The translations under genes and the position numbers were made by a program. From contig NZ_CP059735.1 of the NCBI RefSeq assembly GCF_000948975.2, positions 2,356,001-2,420,000 on the forward strand: a DNA stretch of 64,000 nucleotides, in the 5' to 3' direction. Shown piece after piece: positions 53,797-62,469 of this stretch (position 1 is the first letter of the stretch; each line of letters begins with the position of its first letter). The notes beneath the pieces were generated by a model that saw only the letters and a program-made list of their open reading frames with translations, had not been told where the DNA came from and ran no database searches. Origin of the DNA: Thalassomonas actiniarum. GTDB taxonomy: Bacteria; Pseudomonadota; Gammaproteobacteria; Enterobacterales; Alteromonadaceae.

Positions 53797-54420
53797 ATGG
53801 CTAAAATAGTCTTAATAATCTTAGGTGCTTGTCTTGTTGGTGCCTCAGAAGCCTTTTATATGCAGCTGCTGGTTACTGGCTCTTTGTTGTTAATAGCATA
53901 CCAACATAGGGATGATATCAATATCCGGGATCTGTGTGGCATGATGTTGGCAGTCACGCTGGTAGAGATAGTCCTTTTTGAATTTTTCATAGTGACCCGG
54001 AGTGAGGTTTTGAGCAGCATGGCTGTGAATGCCATTATATTTGGGGCGCACTTTGTCATGGATGTGGCTATGTACATATTGGTTTCAAATAGGGTGCATT
54101 TTACCCGGGACAGGCTAAAAGCTAAGGGCGAACCAACCGAGCATATATTTACATACAGCGCTGAGTTTGCCTTAATCAGCGTGTTCGTGGTGTTTATGAC
54201 GGTTGACCTTATGGCATTACTTGAGAATTTTATCAGACATCTTGATGAATTTGGGGTAAGTGCAGAAACGGCCAAGATGTTTAGTGGCTGGAATTGGCTG
54301 TATTATCATTATGAAGTCGTCAAAGGTATATTGATGGGCCTGACTTTCTTTTTCCTCTGGACTATCACTATTGGGGAAGGCCAGAAAGAATATAAGAAGA
54401 AAGAAATGATAATAAGTTAA
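53797..54420 (+). CDS. five-to-six-TM membrane protein, possible immunity factor
   Basis: The 207-residue protein has hydrophobic helices at about 3-28, 44-66, 70-94, 124-145 and 172-195, separated by short loops (KEYKKKEMIIS at the end). AAAGGA precedes the ATG by 12 bp. It follows the GG-peptide gene by 33 bp on the same strand, like immunity or membrane-partner genes of peptide systems. No family recognised. Confidence 0.6.
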   Translation: MAKIVLIILGACLVGASEAFYMQLLVTGSLLLIAYQHRDDINIRDLCGMMLAVTLVEIVLFEFFIVTRSEVLSSMAVNAIIFGAHFVMDVAMYILVSNRVHFTRDRLKAKGEPTEHIFTYSAEFALISVFVVFMTVDLMALLENFIRHLDEFGVSAETAKMFSGWNWLYYHYEVVKGILMGLTFFFLWTITIGEGQKEYKKKEMIIS

Positions 54421-54740
54421 TATGCTTTGCCTCAAATTTTATCACTGAGTCTAGATATAGTTGTATCTCCCGGATAGTGGGGACAGCTGACGTTGGAATA
54501 TAAAAATTAGTCATGTATTTTCTAAGGTTTTATCTTAAAGAGAACGTTCAATAATATCCATTTCTATTTATGGATACTTTAAAACATGTGAAATAAGGGC
54601 TTGAAATAAAAAGTTTGACGGTAGGTTGTAACGTAAATAGTAGATGAGGATTGCTGAGGCGTCTACGTAAAAAGCTGTTAGTCGTTTCGGCATCATCAGT
54701 CATAGAGTAAGAATTAAGAGTAGCAAGAGGGAAGGGGTTT
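54421..54740. other. intergenic stretch at left edge of cassette array
   Basis: 320 bp without a gene. From 54628 to 54683 a GTAAC ... GTAGA ... TCTAC ... GTTAGTC arrangement resembles a diverged attC or attI-like site; GTTAGTC differs from the core GTTRRRY at one position. Otherwise nothing is identified. Confidence 0.4.
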
Positions 54741-55241
54741 ATGGAGTGGTTTAAAACAAAGCTTCAATATGGAGTCGGTGGATATATATTCTTCTTTATT
54801 TTTATTAAGGTGTACGTATTCCTTGGAATCCCCCTCCTTGATATTCCAGATTTCGATTTGAAACCTATAAGTTATGTATTATCTAAAGATATTCTCTATC
54901 TTATAAGTCAATCAATGATGGTTTCTGCAGCCATTGAGCTTGGTTACATGTTATTTACTCCAGGCCCAGACGAAGCAGTTGAACCATTGATTTTGGGAAT
55001 AGCCGGGACAGCCTTGCTCGTGTTATCTGATGAAAACAATGCTTCTGTAAATAACTCGTTTCTGACAGATGCTGTGGTTACATTCCTTCTAGTTGTGAGT
55101 ATGTTTATCCTATTTTTCCTTCGCTATAAGCTGAAGACATGGTTCCCTAAAGAATTTGGCGACTCAGTAGTCGAGAATTCGGACGAAATTTCTGACCCTA
55201 ACAGTTCAATGCAGCCGACCGCGGAAGAGTCGGCTGATTGA
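54741..55241 (+). CDS. membrane protein with attC-encoded C-terminus
   Basis: A 166-residue protein with TM helices at about 14-33, 50-68, 84-98 and 110-130. Its tail NSSMQPTAEESAD is encoded by the cassette recombination site itself: the inverted repeat AGCCGAC/GTCGGCT supplies the QPTAEESAD codons. AGGGAAGGGG precedes ATG 54741. The function is unknown. Its cassette is the first recognisable in the array. Confidence 0.7.
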   Translation: MEWFKTKLQYGVGGYIFFFIFIKVYVFLGIPLLDIPDFDLKPISYVLSKDILYLISQSMMVSAAIELGYMLFTPGPDEAVEPLILGIAGTALLVLSDENNASVNNSFLTDAVVTFLLVVSMFILFFLRYKLKTWFPKEFGDSVVENSDEISDPNSSMQPTAEESAD

Positions 55242-55251
55242 GGCGTTGGTA
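55196..55251 (+). repeat. attC site
   Basis: CCCTAAC (55196-55202) and GCGTTGGTA (55243-55251) are the outer core sites, and AGCCGAC/GTCGGCT plus TTCAAT/ATTGA form the inverted stems. This matches the compact 60-bp attC type, like those of class 1 cassettes. Confidence 0.9.
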
Positions 55252-55979
55252 TGACTAATCAAATTAACTCGATAGAAGATTTAATTAAATATATCTCAAT
55301 AGAAGATGATGAAATCATCTATAGAGGTCAATCTAATAAAAATTGGATGATGATTCCTTCTTTAGGTAGGTTTGAAAATATTCCAACAGCCAAGTTTGAA
55401 CGTTTTTCTTGGAAGTTCATAGAAGAGGACATGATTCATGCTTTTCAAAAGCGCGCTATTCCTTATCTCAACTCAGAAAACCTACCTGGTAATCATTTTG
55501 AATGGTTGATTTTAGCTCAACATCATGGGTTACCAACAAGACTGCTTGATTTTACTACTAACCCTTTAAAGGCTCTTTTCTTTGCTGTAGAAGACATTGG
55601 ACTTAATGAGGATGGTGTATTTTTAAAAGTTCATTATAGTAACTGGTGGAGCCGAATTACCGAATTCTTTAATAAGATAGATGATGAAAAGCGTTTGGCT
55701 GTTTATTTTCCTGACCACACGAATCATCGTGTCATTGCACAAGAAGGCTGTTTTACTATATTTCCGTTACCTGAAAATATGGAAAAGTTTCATGATATCA
55801 AAAATATTGAAATGTATAAGCATGGTTTTGAGTCCCTAGATAGCTTTATTATCCCACACGAATCTAAACCAATAATTCGTACGCAATTACGAAAACTAGG
55901 AATATCTCATCATACAATTTACCCTGGTTTAGACGGTTTATGTACGGAAATAAGAAGAGATTTTGAATTTCTTTGGTAA
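55251..55979 (+). CDS. FRG-domain protein
   Basis: The 242-residue protein has the FRG signature: EIIYRGQSNKNWMMIPSLGR at residues 18-37, then ILAQHHGLPTRLLDFTTN and PLKALFFAVED, and VIAQEGCFTIFPL. FRG-domain proteins are soluble, often in mobile elements, and occur in suspected defence or nuclease/ADP-ribosylation-related settings; the biochemical role is not settled. ATG is 6 bp after the attC cleavage point, so the upstream cassette or attC supplies the ribosome site (GAGGCG). Confidence 0.85.
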   Translation: MTNQINSIEDLIKYISIEDDEIIYRGQSNKNWMMIPSLGRFENIPTAKFERFSWKFIEEDMIHAFQKRAIPYLNSENLPGNHFEWLILAQHHGLPTRLLDFTTNPLKALFFAVEDIGLNEDGVFLKVHYSNWWSRITEFFNKIDDEKRLAVYFPDHTNHRVIAQEGCFTIFPLPENMEKFHDIKNIEMYKHGFESLDSFIIPHESKPIIRTQLRKLGISHHTIYPGLDGLCTEIRRDFEFLW

Positions 55980-55982
55980 AAA

Positions 55983-56083
55983 ATATAACAAGGTTTTAAA
56001 GTCGGATTTGTAACAGCTTGCTCGATTCCACTTCGTTTCATGTTTTAGCAAGCTATTACTTACCGCTAAAAATGGCGTTATAC
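55983..56083 (+). repeat. attC site
   Basis: TATAAC at 55984 and GCGTTATAC ending at 56083 enclose an imperfect inverted repeat with AGCTTGCT/AGCAAGCT and TTTTAAAG / CTAAAAAT arms and a variable middle. The length, about 100 bp, is like the long attC sites of Vibrio and Pseudoalteromonas superintegrons. Confidence 0.85.
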
Positions 56084-56104
56084 CAATCACAAAGGAGTGT
56101 CAAT

Positions 56105-56671
56105 TTGACTGAAGCATCATCAGGAGTACCAGCCACAGCTATTGCTGCAATTATTGCTGCATTACTTACTGCTACGTTAACTTTCTTAGGCGTTTATCTA
56201 ACAAATCGTGGAAATAATAAACGCCTTAAGGAGCAGTTGGATCATGAGAAAAACCTAAATGCTCAAAAAATCAGAATTGAAAAGCTTGAAGAGTTGTATT
56301 TGTTAGCAGAAGGTTGGGTTACCTCTTTAGCAAGTTATTACTTGCCATATACATCTGTTATGCAAGGAAAGATTAGTTATGATGAAGCTTTAACAGTAGC
56401 AATTGAAGATGGTAAAAATAACGCTGTCGATTTTAAAAAACTTCAAATGTTAGTAGATCTGCATTTTCCCGAGATTCAGGAGAATTTTACTCAATTACTT
56501 GAATGTAGGCAGGAAGTTAACGATATCATGTTCTCGCATAAAAAAGACTATATGCGAGGAGCTACAAATGGTGAGAAGTATCTTCTGCCCTTTGTTCAAT
56601 TTCAACAAAAGCTAGAGCAAGAAGCTCAAAACTTTAAGCTGGCAATTATCCAATTGAATAAAGCGATATAA
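56105..56671 (+). CDS. single-TM coiled-coil protein
   Basis: TTG 56105 with AAAGGAG 7 bp before it is chosen because the open frame further upstream is inside the attC. The 188-residue protein has a short N-terminus, TM helix at about 10-33 (IAAIIAALLTATLTFLGVYL), then charged helices with coiled-coil character (RLKEQLDHEKNLNAQKIRIEKLEELYLL). No family recognised; this type is common in integron cassettes. Confidence 0.75.
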   Translation: MTEASSGVPATAIAAIIAALLTATLTFLGVYLTNRGNNKRLKEQLDHEKNLNAQKIRIEKLEELYLLAEGWVTSLASYYLPYTSVMQGKISYDEALTVAIEDGKNNAVDFKKLQMLVDLHFPEIQENFTQLLECRQEVNDIMFSHKKDYMRGATNGEKYLLPFVQFQQKLEQEAQNFKLAIIQLNKAI

Positions 56672-56766
56672 CAAACTGTTTAATAGCGGACAAAATTCAG
56701 TTGCCTGGTTTCGCTCTGCTTCACACTATAGCCAATTAAATTTTGCCCATTAATAGGGCGTTAGTG
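56667..56766 (+). repeat. attC site
   Basis: TATAACAAACTG and a GCGTTAGTG core (GTTAGTG at 56760-56766) flank an imperfect inverted repeat with ACAAAATT/AATTTTG, TTAATAG/TTAATAG and a short central loop. About 100 bp, typical superintegron form. Confidence 0.88.
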
Positions 56767-56790
56767 CAAATAATAAGAAGGATATCGAAG

Positions 56791-57792
56791 ATGGGATGGA
56801 AAGGAACAGTTCGTTCTATTGGTGCGGCGGTTCGTGCCGCTGAACGAGATGCGAAAAGGAGACAAAGGGAGCTAGAACGACAGCAAAAGCAATATGAAAA
56901 AATGCAGGAGTTAGAACAGGCAGCATTCGAAGTTGATGTCTATGAAAACCATATTGAGGTCATTCAATCGACTCATAAGGAATGTAGCCCGCCCGTAGAT
57001 TGGAATCAAATTGCATTATCTAAACAACCTGAAGAACCTAAAAAGACCAATGATAATGAAGTGGAAGCACAACTAATATTAAATAGTTATAAACCTGGGT
57101 TTATAGACCGTCTCTTTAACAGAGATGAAAAGAAAGGGGAATTATTATCAAAAAAAGTAGCTGAGGCTATTGAAGCCGATGAAGTTCATTACAAATCTAT
57201 AATTTCTCGCTGGGAAAAAGAGACAGAAGAATGGAAAGAAAGCGTAGAAATAGCTAATGCTCTCTTAGATGGTAAAGCAGAAGCAAAAATAGAAGCAATT
57301 GAGAATCTTCAGCCTTTTTCAGAAATCTCCAACCTCGGTTCAAGCCTATCAATATCTGTCTACGATAACGGTATTTTGGAGGCAACAATAAATGTTCATG
57401 GCACCGAAATAGTACCAAGCAAATCGAAAAGCTTACTAAAGAGCGGTAAGTTGTCTATTAAAAATATGCCTAAAGGGAAATTTAACGAGATATATCAGGA
57501 TTATGTCTGTAGCTGTATATTACGTGTAGGTAATGAGCTATTTTCGAGCATTCCTGATGACCTGGTTTTAGTAACTGCTGTGGACGAATTACTTAATTCT
57601 GAAACTGGCCACCTAGAAAAAGCCCCTATTCTGTCGGTTGCTGTCTCACGTAGAACAATTGAAAGCCTTAACTTAGATGCAATAGACCCATCAGATTCAA
57701 TGGTTAACTTTAAGCACAATATGTCTTTCAAAAAAACAAAAGGTTTCGGACGGGTTGAGCGTATAGACCCTGAGGGCTTAGACTGTGCGTAA
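56791..57792 (+). CDS. hypothetical protein with N-terminal coiled coil
   Basis: ATG 56791 with AAGAAGGA 8 bp upstream; in-frame earlier residues are encoded by the attC. The 333-residue protein starts MGWKGTVRSIGAAVRAAERD with a long basic/acidic coiled coil to about residue 60, a second helical region, and a C-terminal mixed beta domain (from about 190; SLSISVYDNGILEATINVHG). No family recognised. Soluble. Confidence 0.7.
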   Translation: MGWKGTVRSIGAAVRAAERDAKRRQRELERQQKQYEKMQELEQAAFEVDVYENHIEVIQSTHKECSPPVDWNQIALSKQPEEPKKTNDNEVEAQLILNSYKPGFIDRLFNRDEKKGELLSKKVAEAIEADEVHYKSIISRWEKETEEWKESVEIANALLDGKAEAKIEAIENLQPFSEISNLGSSLSISVYDNGILEATINVHGTEIVPSKSKSLLKSGKLSIKNMPKGKFNEIYQDYVCSCILRVGNELFSSIPDDLVLVTAVDELLNSETGHLEKAPILSVAVSRRTIESLNLDAIDPSDSMVNFKHNMSFKKTKGFGRVERIDPEGLDCA

Positions 57793-57798
57793 TCCAGC

Positions 57799-57858
57799 AG
57801 CTAACAAGTTAAGCAAGCGGGGCTGTCTAACCTACAGCCTCTTCTTAAGGCGTTGGTA
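57799..57858 (+). repeat. attC site
   Basis: GCTAAC at 57800 and GTTGGTA at 57852-57858 flank AAGTTAAG/TTCTTAAG and GGGGCTGT/ACAGCCTC. About 60 bp. Confidence 0.88.
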
Positions 57859-57883
57859 TAACTTTTACATGGAGTAGTAGAAA

Positions 57884-58489
57884 TTGGCCGAATTAGAAGA
57901 TAGTAAGATTAAAGAGTTACTTCGAAGAACAAAGTTAACTACAAAGTCTAGATACCGTGCAAGTGAACGGTTTTCCACACATCAAAAGGTTTCCCAATGG
58001 ACTGTAGCGTTTATCTCTGCCGCTTTAATATTTATTCCGCTCTTCCAAGCATACGGTGTTGAGCTTGCTATTCCTGACCAATTGCTAAATAGTTTTCAGT
58101 CAATTCTTGCTGTAATGGTTCTTGTTTACTCACTTCTCTTGGGGCAAGAAAATTTTGTTTCACGATCAGAGGCAATGCATAGAAACGGAGTAGAGTTAGG
58201 TCGTTTTGCAAGAAAGCTCAGAGGTTTGCCAGACGACTATGAAGATTACGATAATCTAGTAGAGGAATATTACGGTATCTTAGAAAAGTACGAAAATCAT
58301 AAGCCCGTAGATTATCTATTCACTAGGCTGCATGACAAACCTTTGGAATGGAGTCAGTGGCCAGAGTATTTATGGCTGTGGCTTCGAGCACATTTCTTTC
58401 AATGGCTTGGCTACACACATTATATTGCTGCAAGTTTTTTCGTTGGGTATATTTTCTATTATCTATTTACAAATATAAAGGCATCTTAA
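57884..58489 (+). CDS. SLATT-domain-like membrane protein
   Basis: The 201-residue protein has an N-terminal helical region with KELLRRTKLTTKSRYRASERFSTHQKV-type phrases, two TM helices in a hairpin at about 42-61 and 69-87, a long cytosolic helix (HRNGVELGRFARKLRGLPDDYEDYDNLVEEYYGILEKYENH) and a C-terminal hydrophobic stretch. This matches the layout of SLATT proteins (SMODS and SLOG-associated TM effectors), which act in nucleotide-sensing defence systems. TTG 57884 with GGAG 9 bp upstream. No cyclase or SLOG gene is beside it, so its defence role is uncertain. Confidence 0.7.
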   Translation: MAELEDSKIKELLRRTKLTTKSRYRASERFSTHQKVSQWTVAFISAALIFIPLFQAYGVELAIPDQLLNSFQSILAVMVLVYSLLLGQENFVSRSEAMHRNGVELGRFARKLRGLPDDYEDYDNLVEEYYGILEKYENHKPVDYLFTRLHDKPLEWSQWPEYLWLWLRAHFFQWLGYTHYIAASFFVGYIFYYLFTNIKAS

Positions 58490-58964
58490 AGACATAAAGA
58501 AATCAATCAACTATACCAGCTTATTGGATCAGGTTTTGAATTTTCACAAGTAATTTTATTATGCAAGAAATAAGACTTGATCCTGTCTGGCTTTTTCTCT
58601 TAGCGATTACGATTGGCATTTTTCTGATATCAAGAGCGGTTGGGATGATTTGAATGCTCCTTCATGGGTGGCTGGGGTTGAATTATAGAGGAAACTTGAC
58701 GAATTTGATTATCAGTTTACATGGGCTGTATGTTCGATTTTTCCTAAAGGATATGAGCCTAGATTAACTGATAAGCCTTAGGTTGATGGTAACCTTAGCT
58801 TTTGGGAAGGAGTTCTAGAAAAAAATTAAGGAGTCTCTTTTCGAGATAGTGTGTTGGGATAGTAGCGCTACACTATAATAGAATTGCCTAGCGATCTGGC
58901 CGGTAAACTAATTCAGAATGCTCCTGGTGTTATGAATTTAGATAAAGAAAATGAGCAGTGATGG
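58490..58964. other. cassette DNA with no intact gene
   Basis: 475 bp. A 30-residue frame (58561, MQEIRLDPVWLFLLAITIGI and a short hydrophobic end) and other short broken frames are seen; they look like decayed coding sequence. The attC follows at 58965, so this belongs with the SLATT cassette or a degraded one. Confidence 0.4.
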
Positions 58965-59024
58965 TGTTAACAGAATTCGGCAGAAAGTCCTCCCAGCGGC
59001 CGGCTTCTGCGAATGGTGTTAGGT
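58965..59024 (+). repeat. attC site
   Basis: GTTAAC and GTTAGGT (59018-59024, a perfect GTTRRRY core) flank AATTCG/GAAT and GCAGAAAG/CTTCTGC arms. About 60 bp. The core sequence is the best of the array. Confidence 0.9.
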
Positions 59025-59053
59025 TTTCAAGCATATGAAAAAGGAGATTTATT

Positions 59054-60187
59054 GTGAGATTAACGAAAATATTGATCATATTGTCTTTAGTATTTGTTAC
59101 ATCCTGTGCGAACTTTAACTCTATCCACCGAAAAACAGAGATTAATGAGACGTCTAGTGCAGTCTCTGTAGACGCTAAACAACGCTTCCTAATTTCTTCC
59201 ACTGTAGTTGAATCTACGACAGATTTATCAGGGGTTACCAAGGAAAAATTGTACCCTGTAGTGTGCGCCGAACCTAGTCCTGATGCATTTTCAGTTTATT
59301 CTGCAGCAATTGAAGCAGATGCTTCAAAAGCAGATCAGCTTACTGCAGCGCTAAAAGCTGCCACCAGTGAATCGGGGGCAACGATAGGCATTAGAAGCGA
59401 GGCTATTCAGCTGCTACGAGATGCTATGTTTCGTTTATGTGAAGCTTATGCATCTGGTGGTTTGACCTCGGTTGAATACTCAAAGATGGTAGGTAAATAC
59501 CAGAAATCAATGGTTACTTTAATAGCAATATCCCAGTTAACCGGAGCGTCAGTTCCTGCACAATTGGTTTTGAGTAATAACTCATCTATAGAACTTAGCA
59601 ACAAAACTTTTGAGGCGAAGGAGCAACTGGATAAGACTAGAAGTGAATTATCAAAACAACAAGGCAAAGATACAAAGTTAGCTGAGTCCGTCCAGCAGTC
59701 AAAAAATGACTTGGGTAATTACTCTGAAAAATGCCCAAACGAAAAAGCTATAGATGGAGTTGAACAAGCGGATTGCGATGCTCATAAAGAACTACTTCAA
59801 AATAAAAAAGATAGCGAAGCTGAACTAGCTAGACTAGAAAAAGATGTGGCTGAATGGTCGAGCGTTTTCGATAGTGCTAATAAGGCTACATCGCTTTCAA
59901 CTCAAGCCGTGTCAAAAGCAATAGAATCATCATCTGGGCAAATTGATAAAGATACTATAGTTGCACTATCAGGCACTGTTAAGGGACTAGTAACAGAGGT
60001 TTTTTTAGACGACTTAATAAGTACATGCGTGGAAGGTATGGCTAGCCTTGCTTTAACAGGGGCAGATGAAATCGAAAGAAATAAATCGTTATCCGCAACC
60101 TTAGAAGGTAGTAATAAGCTACAAGCGCAAACCATTTTTCTGAGTACCTGTGAGCAAGTAATATCAAGAAAACTAGCGGGTAAATAG
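59054..60187 (+). CDS. coiled-coil lipoprotein
   Basis: GTG 59054, with AAGGAG 7 bp before it. The 377-residue protein has a lipobox (LVFVTSC, Cys18), then a helical region of about 150 residues, and a middle coiled coil (FEAKEQLDKTRSELSKQQGKD..., residues about 180-265) with one Cys pair, and a C-terminal helical region. No family recognised. It should be anchored in the outer membrane with its helices in the periplasm. Confidence 0.75.
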   Translation: MRLTKILIILSLVFVTSCANFNSIHRKTEINETSSAVSVDAKQRFLISSTVVESTTDLSGVTKEKLYPVVCAEPSPDAFSVYSAAIEADASKADQLTAALKAATSESGATIGIRSEAIQLLRDAMFRLCEAYASGGLTSVEYSKMVGKYQKSMVTLIAISQLTGASVPAQLVLSNNSSIELSNKTFEAKEQLDKTRSELSKQQGKDTKLAESVQQSKNDLGNYSEKCPNEKAIDGVEQADCDAHKELLQNKKDSEAELARLEKDVAEWSSVFDSANKATSLSTQAVSKAIESSSGQIDKDTIVALSGTVKGLVTEVFLDDLISTCVEGMASLALTGADEIERNKSLSATLEGSNKLQAQTIFLSTCEQVISRKLAGK

Positions 60188-60234
60188 CCTAACAATGCGT
60201 TGTACTGGACAAGCCGGTGAACGCGGCGTTAACC
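60187..60234 (+). repeat. attC site, shortened
   Basis: GCCTAACAATGCGTTGTACTG and CCGGTGAACGCGGCGTTAACC are the expected two ends of a superintegron-type attC, but the whole site is only 48 bp, so the middle has been deleted. The core GTTAACC differs from GTTRRRY at one position. Confidence 0.8.
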
Positions 60235-60369
60235 AGCAGAGTTACCCACAATTAGTGGACACCTTCTATAGTTAGATTCTATCTGGCATTGAGATACACT
60301 ATGACTAAGAAAGATCAGCAGCCCATTAATATTAATTTACATAAAGATAAGTAAACTAACGTAAGGGGA

Positions 60370-60400
60370 GACATGCATATATCTAAATATATGCATGTCT
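60370..60400. other. perfect inverted repeat
   Basis: AGACATGCATATA and TATATGCATGTCT pair over 13 bp around TCTAAA. It lies 17 bp from the 3' end of the minus-strand RCC1-like gene, near the end of the plus-strand lipoprotein cassette. It has no T run, so may be a transcription stop for the minus strand or an insertion relic. Confidence 0.6.
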
Positions 60401-60416
60401 AAAGCTCTAGGGTAAG

Positions 60417-61616
60417 TTAGGTGGTAGTGACATCATTTAGGCTTACATTACTACTGTCACCGCCGCTATTATTGTTCCCCCATGTTACTACCGAGCCATC
60501 TGTTTTTAGCGCCGCGAATGCAGCGTTGGTAGAAAAAACTTTGGCGGTATTATTTAAAGGAATATCGTCACTGACACCGCCATAGTCAATATGTCCCCAA
60601 GTCTCTACTGAGTTATCGGTTTTTAGGAAAGCAAAAGCAGATGAGTTAGCGAAAACTTCATTAACATTTTCTACAATTACAGACTCACTATTAGAGAAAT
60701 TATCTCCCCCCCATGTGATGGCCGAACCATTGGCTTTATGTGTCGCAAAGGCGGTACTTGTAGCGTAAATTTCTTCAACATTTTCCAGGTTTACTCCGCT
60801 GCTATTTCCTCCCCGGTTATCTTCTCCCCAAGTAACAACTGAACCATCGTCTTTTAAGGCCGCAAAAGCTGAAGTAGTAGCATAAATACGCGTTATATCA
60901 TCCAAAGTCACTGAACTGCTGTCACCGCCGTAGTCAGAGCTGCCCAAGGTTATTACCGTTCCATCCTCTTTAAGCGCTGCGAAAGCATAATCGGTAGCAT
61001 AAATTTCTTTAACATCGGTAAGTAAGAGATTAACGCTATCAGATGCTGGCAGTAGCCCCCAGCTAGTTACTGAGCCGTCATTTTTCAATGCAGCGAATCC
61101 GCTATCATTAGAAAAAATTTTACTGATATCTGTAAGTGCTACATTCGCGCTATCACCGCCTGTAGAACTTTCGCCCCAGGCAACAACGGAACCATCGCTC
61201 TTAAGCGCAGCAAAAGCTCTGGCGTTAGCGTAAATGTGGGTGACATGGCTTTTATATGCGGCCTCTATTGTTTGATAGGCATTATCAATTAAATTGGCAT
61301 TATTATTGGCAGAGGCATCAATGCGTATTTTTTTATCTAAATCAGTGGAAGTTAAAAGGTAACTGTCGGTATCAGATATGTTGTTACCGTTGATTGACCA
61401 GTTATATTTATTCATCGAAGGTAGACATTCAGTACAGTTTACGCTGGCTGTTAATGTTTCTCCTTCGGCCCATGCTCCAGTAACATCAATGGCATTTATT
61501 ACCGCAGCTTGTGGATCTTGCGTAGTATCGTCACTTTCGCTGCCACTGCCACCACCACATCCTGTAATAGTAAGTAGGCTAAGTAAAACCGCTAAATAAC
61601 CTCGTTTGAAAATCAT
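60417..61616 (-). CDS. RCC1/BNR-like repeat lipoprotein
   Basis: The ATG is set at 61616 because AAAGGGAA lies 6-7 bp before it; a TTG at 61622 would add two residues. The 399-residue protein has a lipobox (LTITGC, near residue 20), a short Ig-like region (to about 115), then seven or eight repeats of about 38 residues of the form AFAALKDDGSVVTWGEDNRG with I-Y-A or V-F-A connectors. The repeats resemble RCC1-type propeller blades. It is on the opposite strand to the surrounding cassettes. Confidence 0.8.
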   Translation of the reverse strand: MIFKRGYLAVLLSLLTITGCGGGSGSESDDTTQDPQAAVINAIDVTGAWAEGETLTASVNCTECLPSMNKYNWSINGNNISDTDSYLLTSTDLDKKIRIDASANNNANLIDNAYQTIEAAYKSHVTHIYANARAFAALKSDGSVVAWGESSTGGDSANVALTDISKIFSNDSGFAALKNDGSVTSWGLLPASDSVNLLLTDVKEIYATDYAFAALKEDGTVITLGSSDYGGDSSSVTLDDITRIYATTSAFAALKDDGSVVTWGEDNRGGNSSGVNLENVEEIYATSTAFATHKANGSAITWGGDNFSNSESVIVENVNEVFANSSAFAFLKTDNSVETWGHIDYGGVSDDIPLNNTAKVFSTNAAFAALKTDGSVVTWGNNNSGGDSSNVSLNDVTTT

Positions 61617-62079
61617 GTTCAATTCCCTTTATTTCTTTTGATAATTATTTAAAATTCAAGTGGGTATAATATAGCTTGATATTAACTTGATGAAAAATCT
61701 TACGTTTGGATTGGCTTCCACAGAATTCACAAACCTGAACTCTTAAAAGTTTGATTTAGCCAATAACTATCGTCACTATCAATTAATTTTTGGATGCCCA
61801 GCCTGATTGAGTCTCTCCTGAAAAGAAAAGTGCCGGTCATTCTTATGTAGCAGAACCCTTATCAGATAGGTCTGATGAGTGATTAATCTGCCACTCATTT
61901 TCTCTTATCCTCATTTATTGCACATTCGCCTTGCATGATAGCCGTCATCAAATTTTATTTTTGTTTTAATCAATTGAATGCTTACGTGCATTTAATTAAG
62001 AGGTTTTGTAAATGAGCAAAAAATATAAGAAAAGCTCGCTATTAAGTCTGATTTTAGGAGTACGGAGAGGTAGGAGTAT
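61617..62079. other. intergenic stretch without a gene
   Basis: 463 bp; nothing coding. The TTTTTGGATGCCCAGCCTG segment near 61790 resembles part of the sequence at 62470 and may be a degraded cassette junction. AT-rich promoter DNA for the gene at 62080 lies at the end. Confidence 0.4.
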
Positions 62080-62376
62080 ATGAATCTAATATTGTTCGAA
62101 ATATTTCGAGTTTTTGTATTTTTAGGTTCAGTTTTATTGGTATTTCATCTGCTTCATCCGGTAGCGGTAAACTATGGTCTTAAAGTTACAGGCTGGAAAG
62201 CTTTCATTTTCTTTTTGCCTCTGGGGTTTTCTCCACTGTGGTTATTTGACAAAATTGTTCCTGCCAAATGCATTAAGTGTGGCAAGGCTTCTTTGTATAT
62301 CAATCCATTATCTTTTTACAGAGTCTCTTTTGCCTGTAAAACATGTGGGGCAGGTGTTTCCCCCTCTATTTGGTAG
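62080..62376 (+). CDS. small membrane protein with zinc-ribbon-like C-terminus
   Basis: The 98-residue protein has TM helices at about 8-28 and 40-57, then two CxxC pairs (CIKCG, CKTCG) about 22 residues apart, a zinc-ribbon pattern. TAGGAG is 6 bp before the ATG. No family recognised. Confidence 0.7.
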   Translation: MNLILFEIFRVFVFLGSVLLVFHLLHPVAVNYGLKVTGWKAFIFFLPLGFSPLWLFDKIVPAKCIKCGKASLYINPLSFYRVSFACKTCGAGVSPSIW

Positions 62377-62469
62377 GTAATATACCTAAGTTAATATTAT
62401 CGGATTGAATGTGCAGAGTAGGACACGCCACCAACTGGCGATATCAAAAAACTAGACTATTTTCATGGC

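Noticed and set aside
60301-60354. Small plus-strand frame with 17 codons (MTKKDQQPININLHKDK)
   Set aside because: Too short, no clear ribosome site; more likely a relic of a mobile element.
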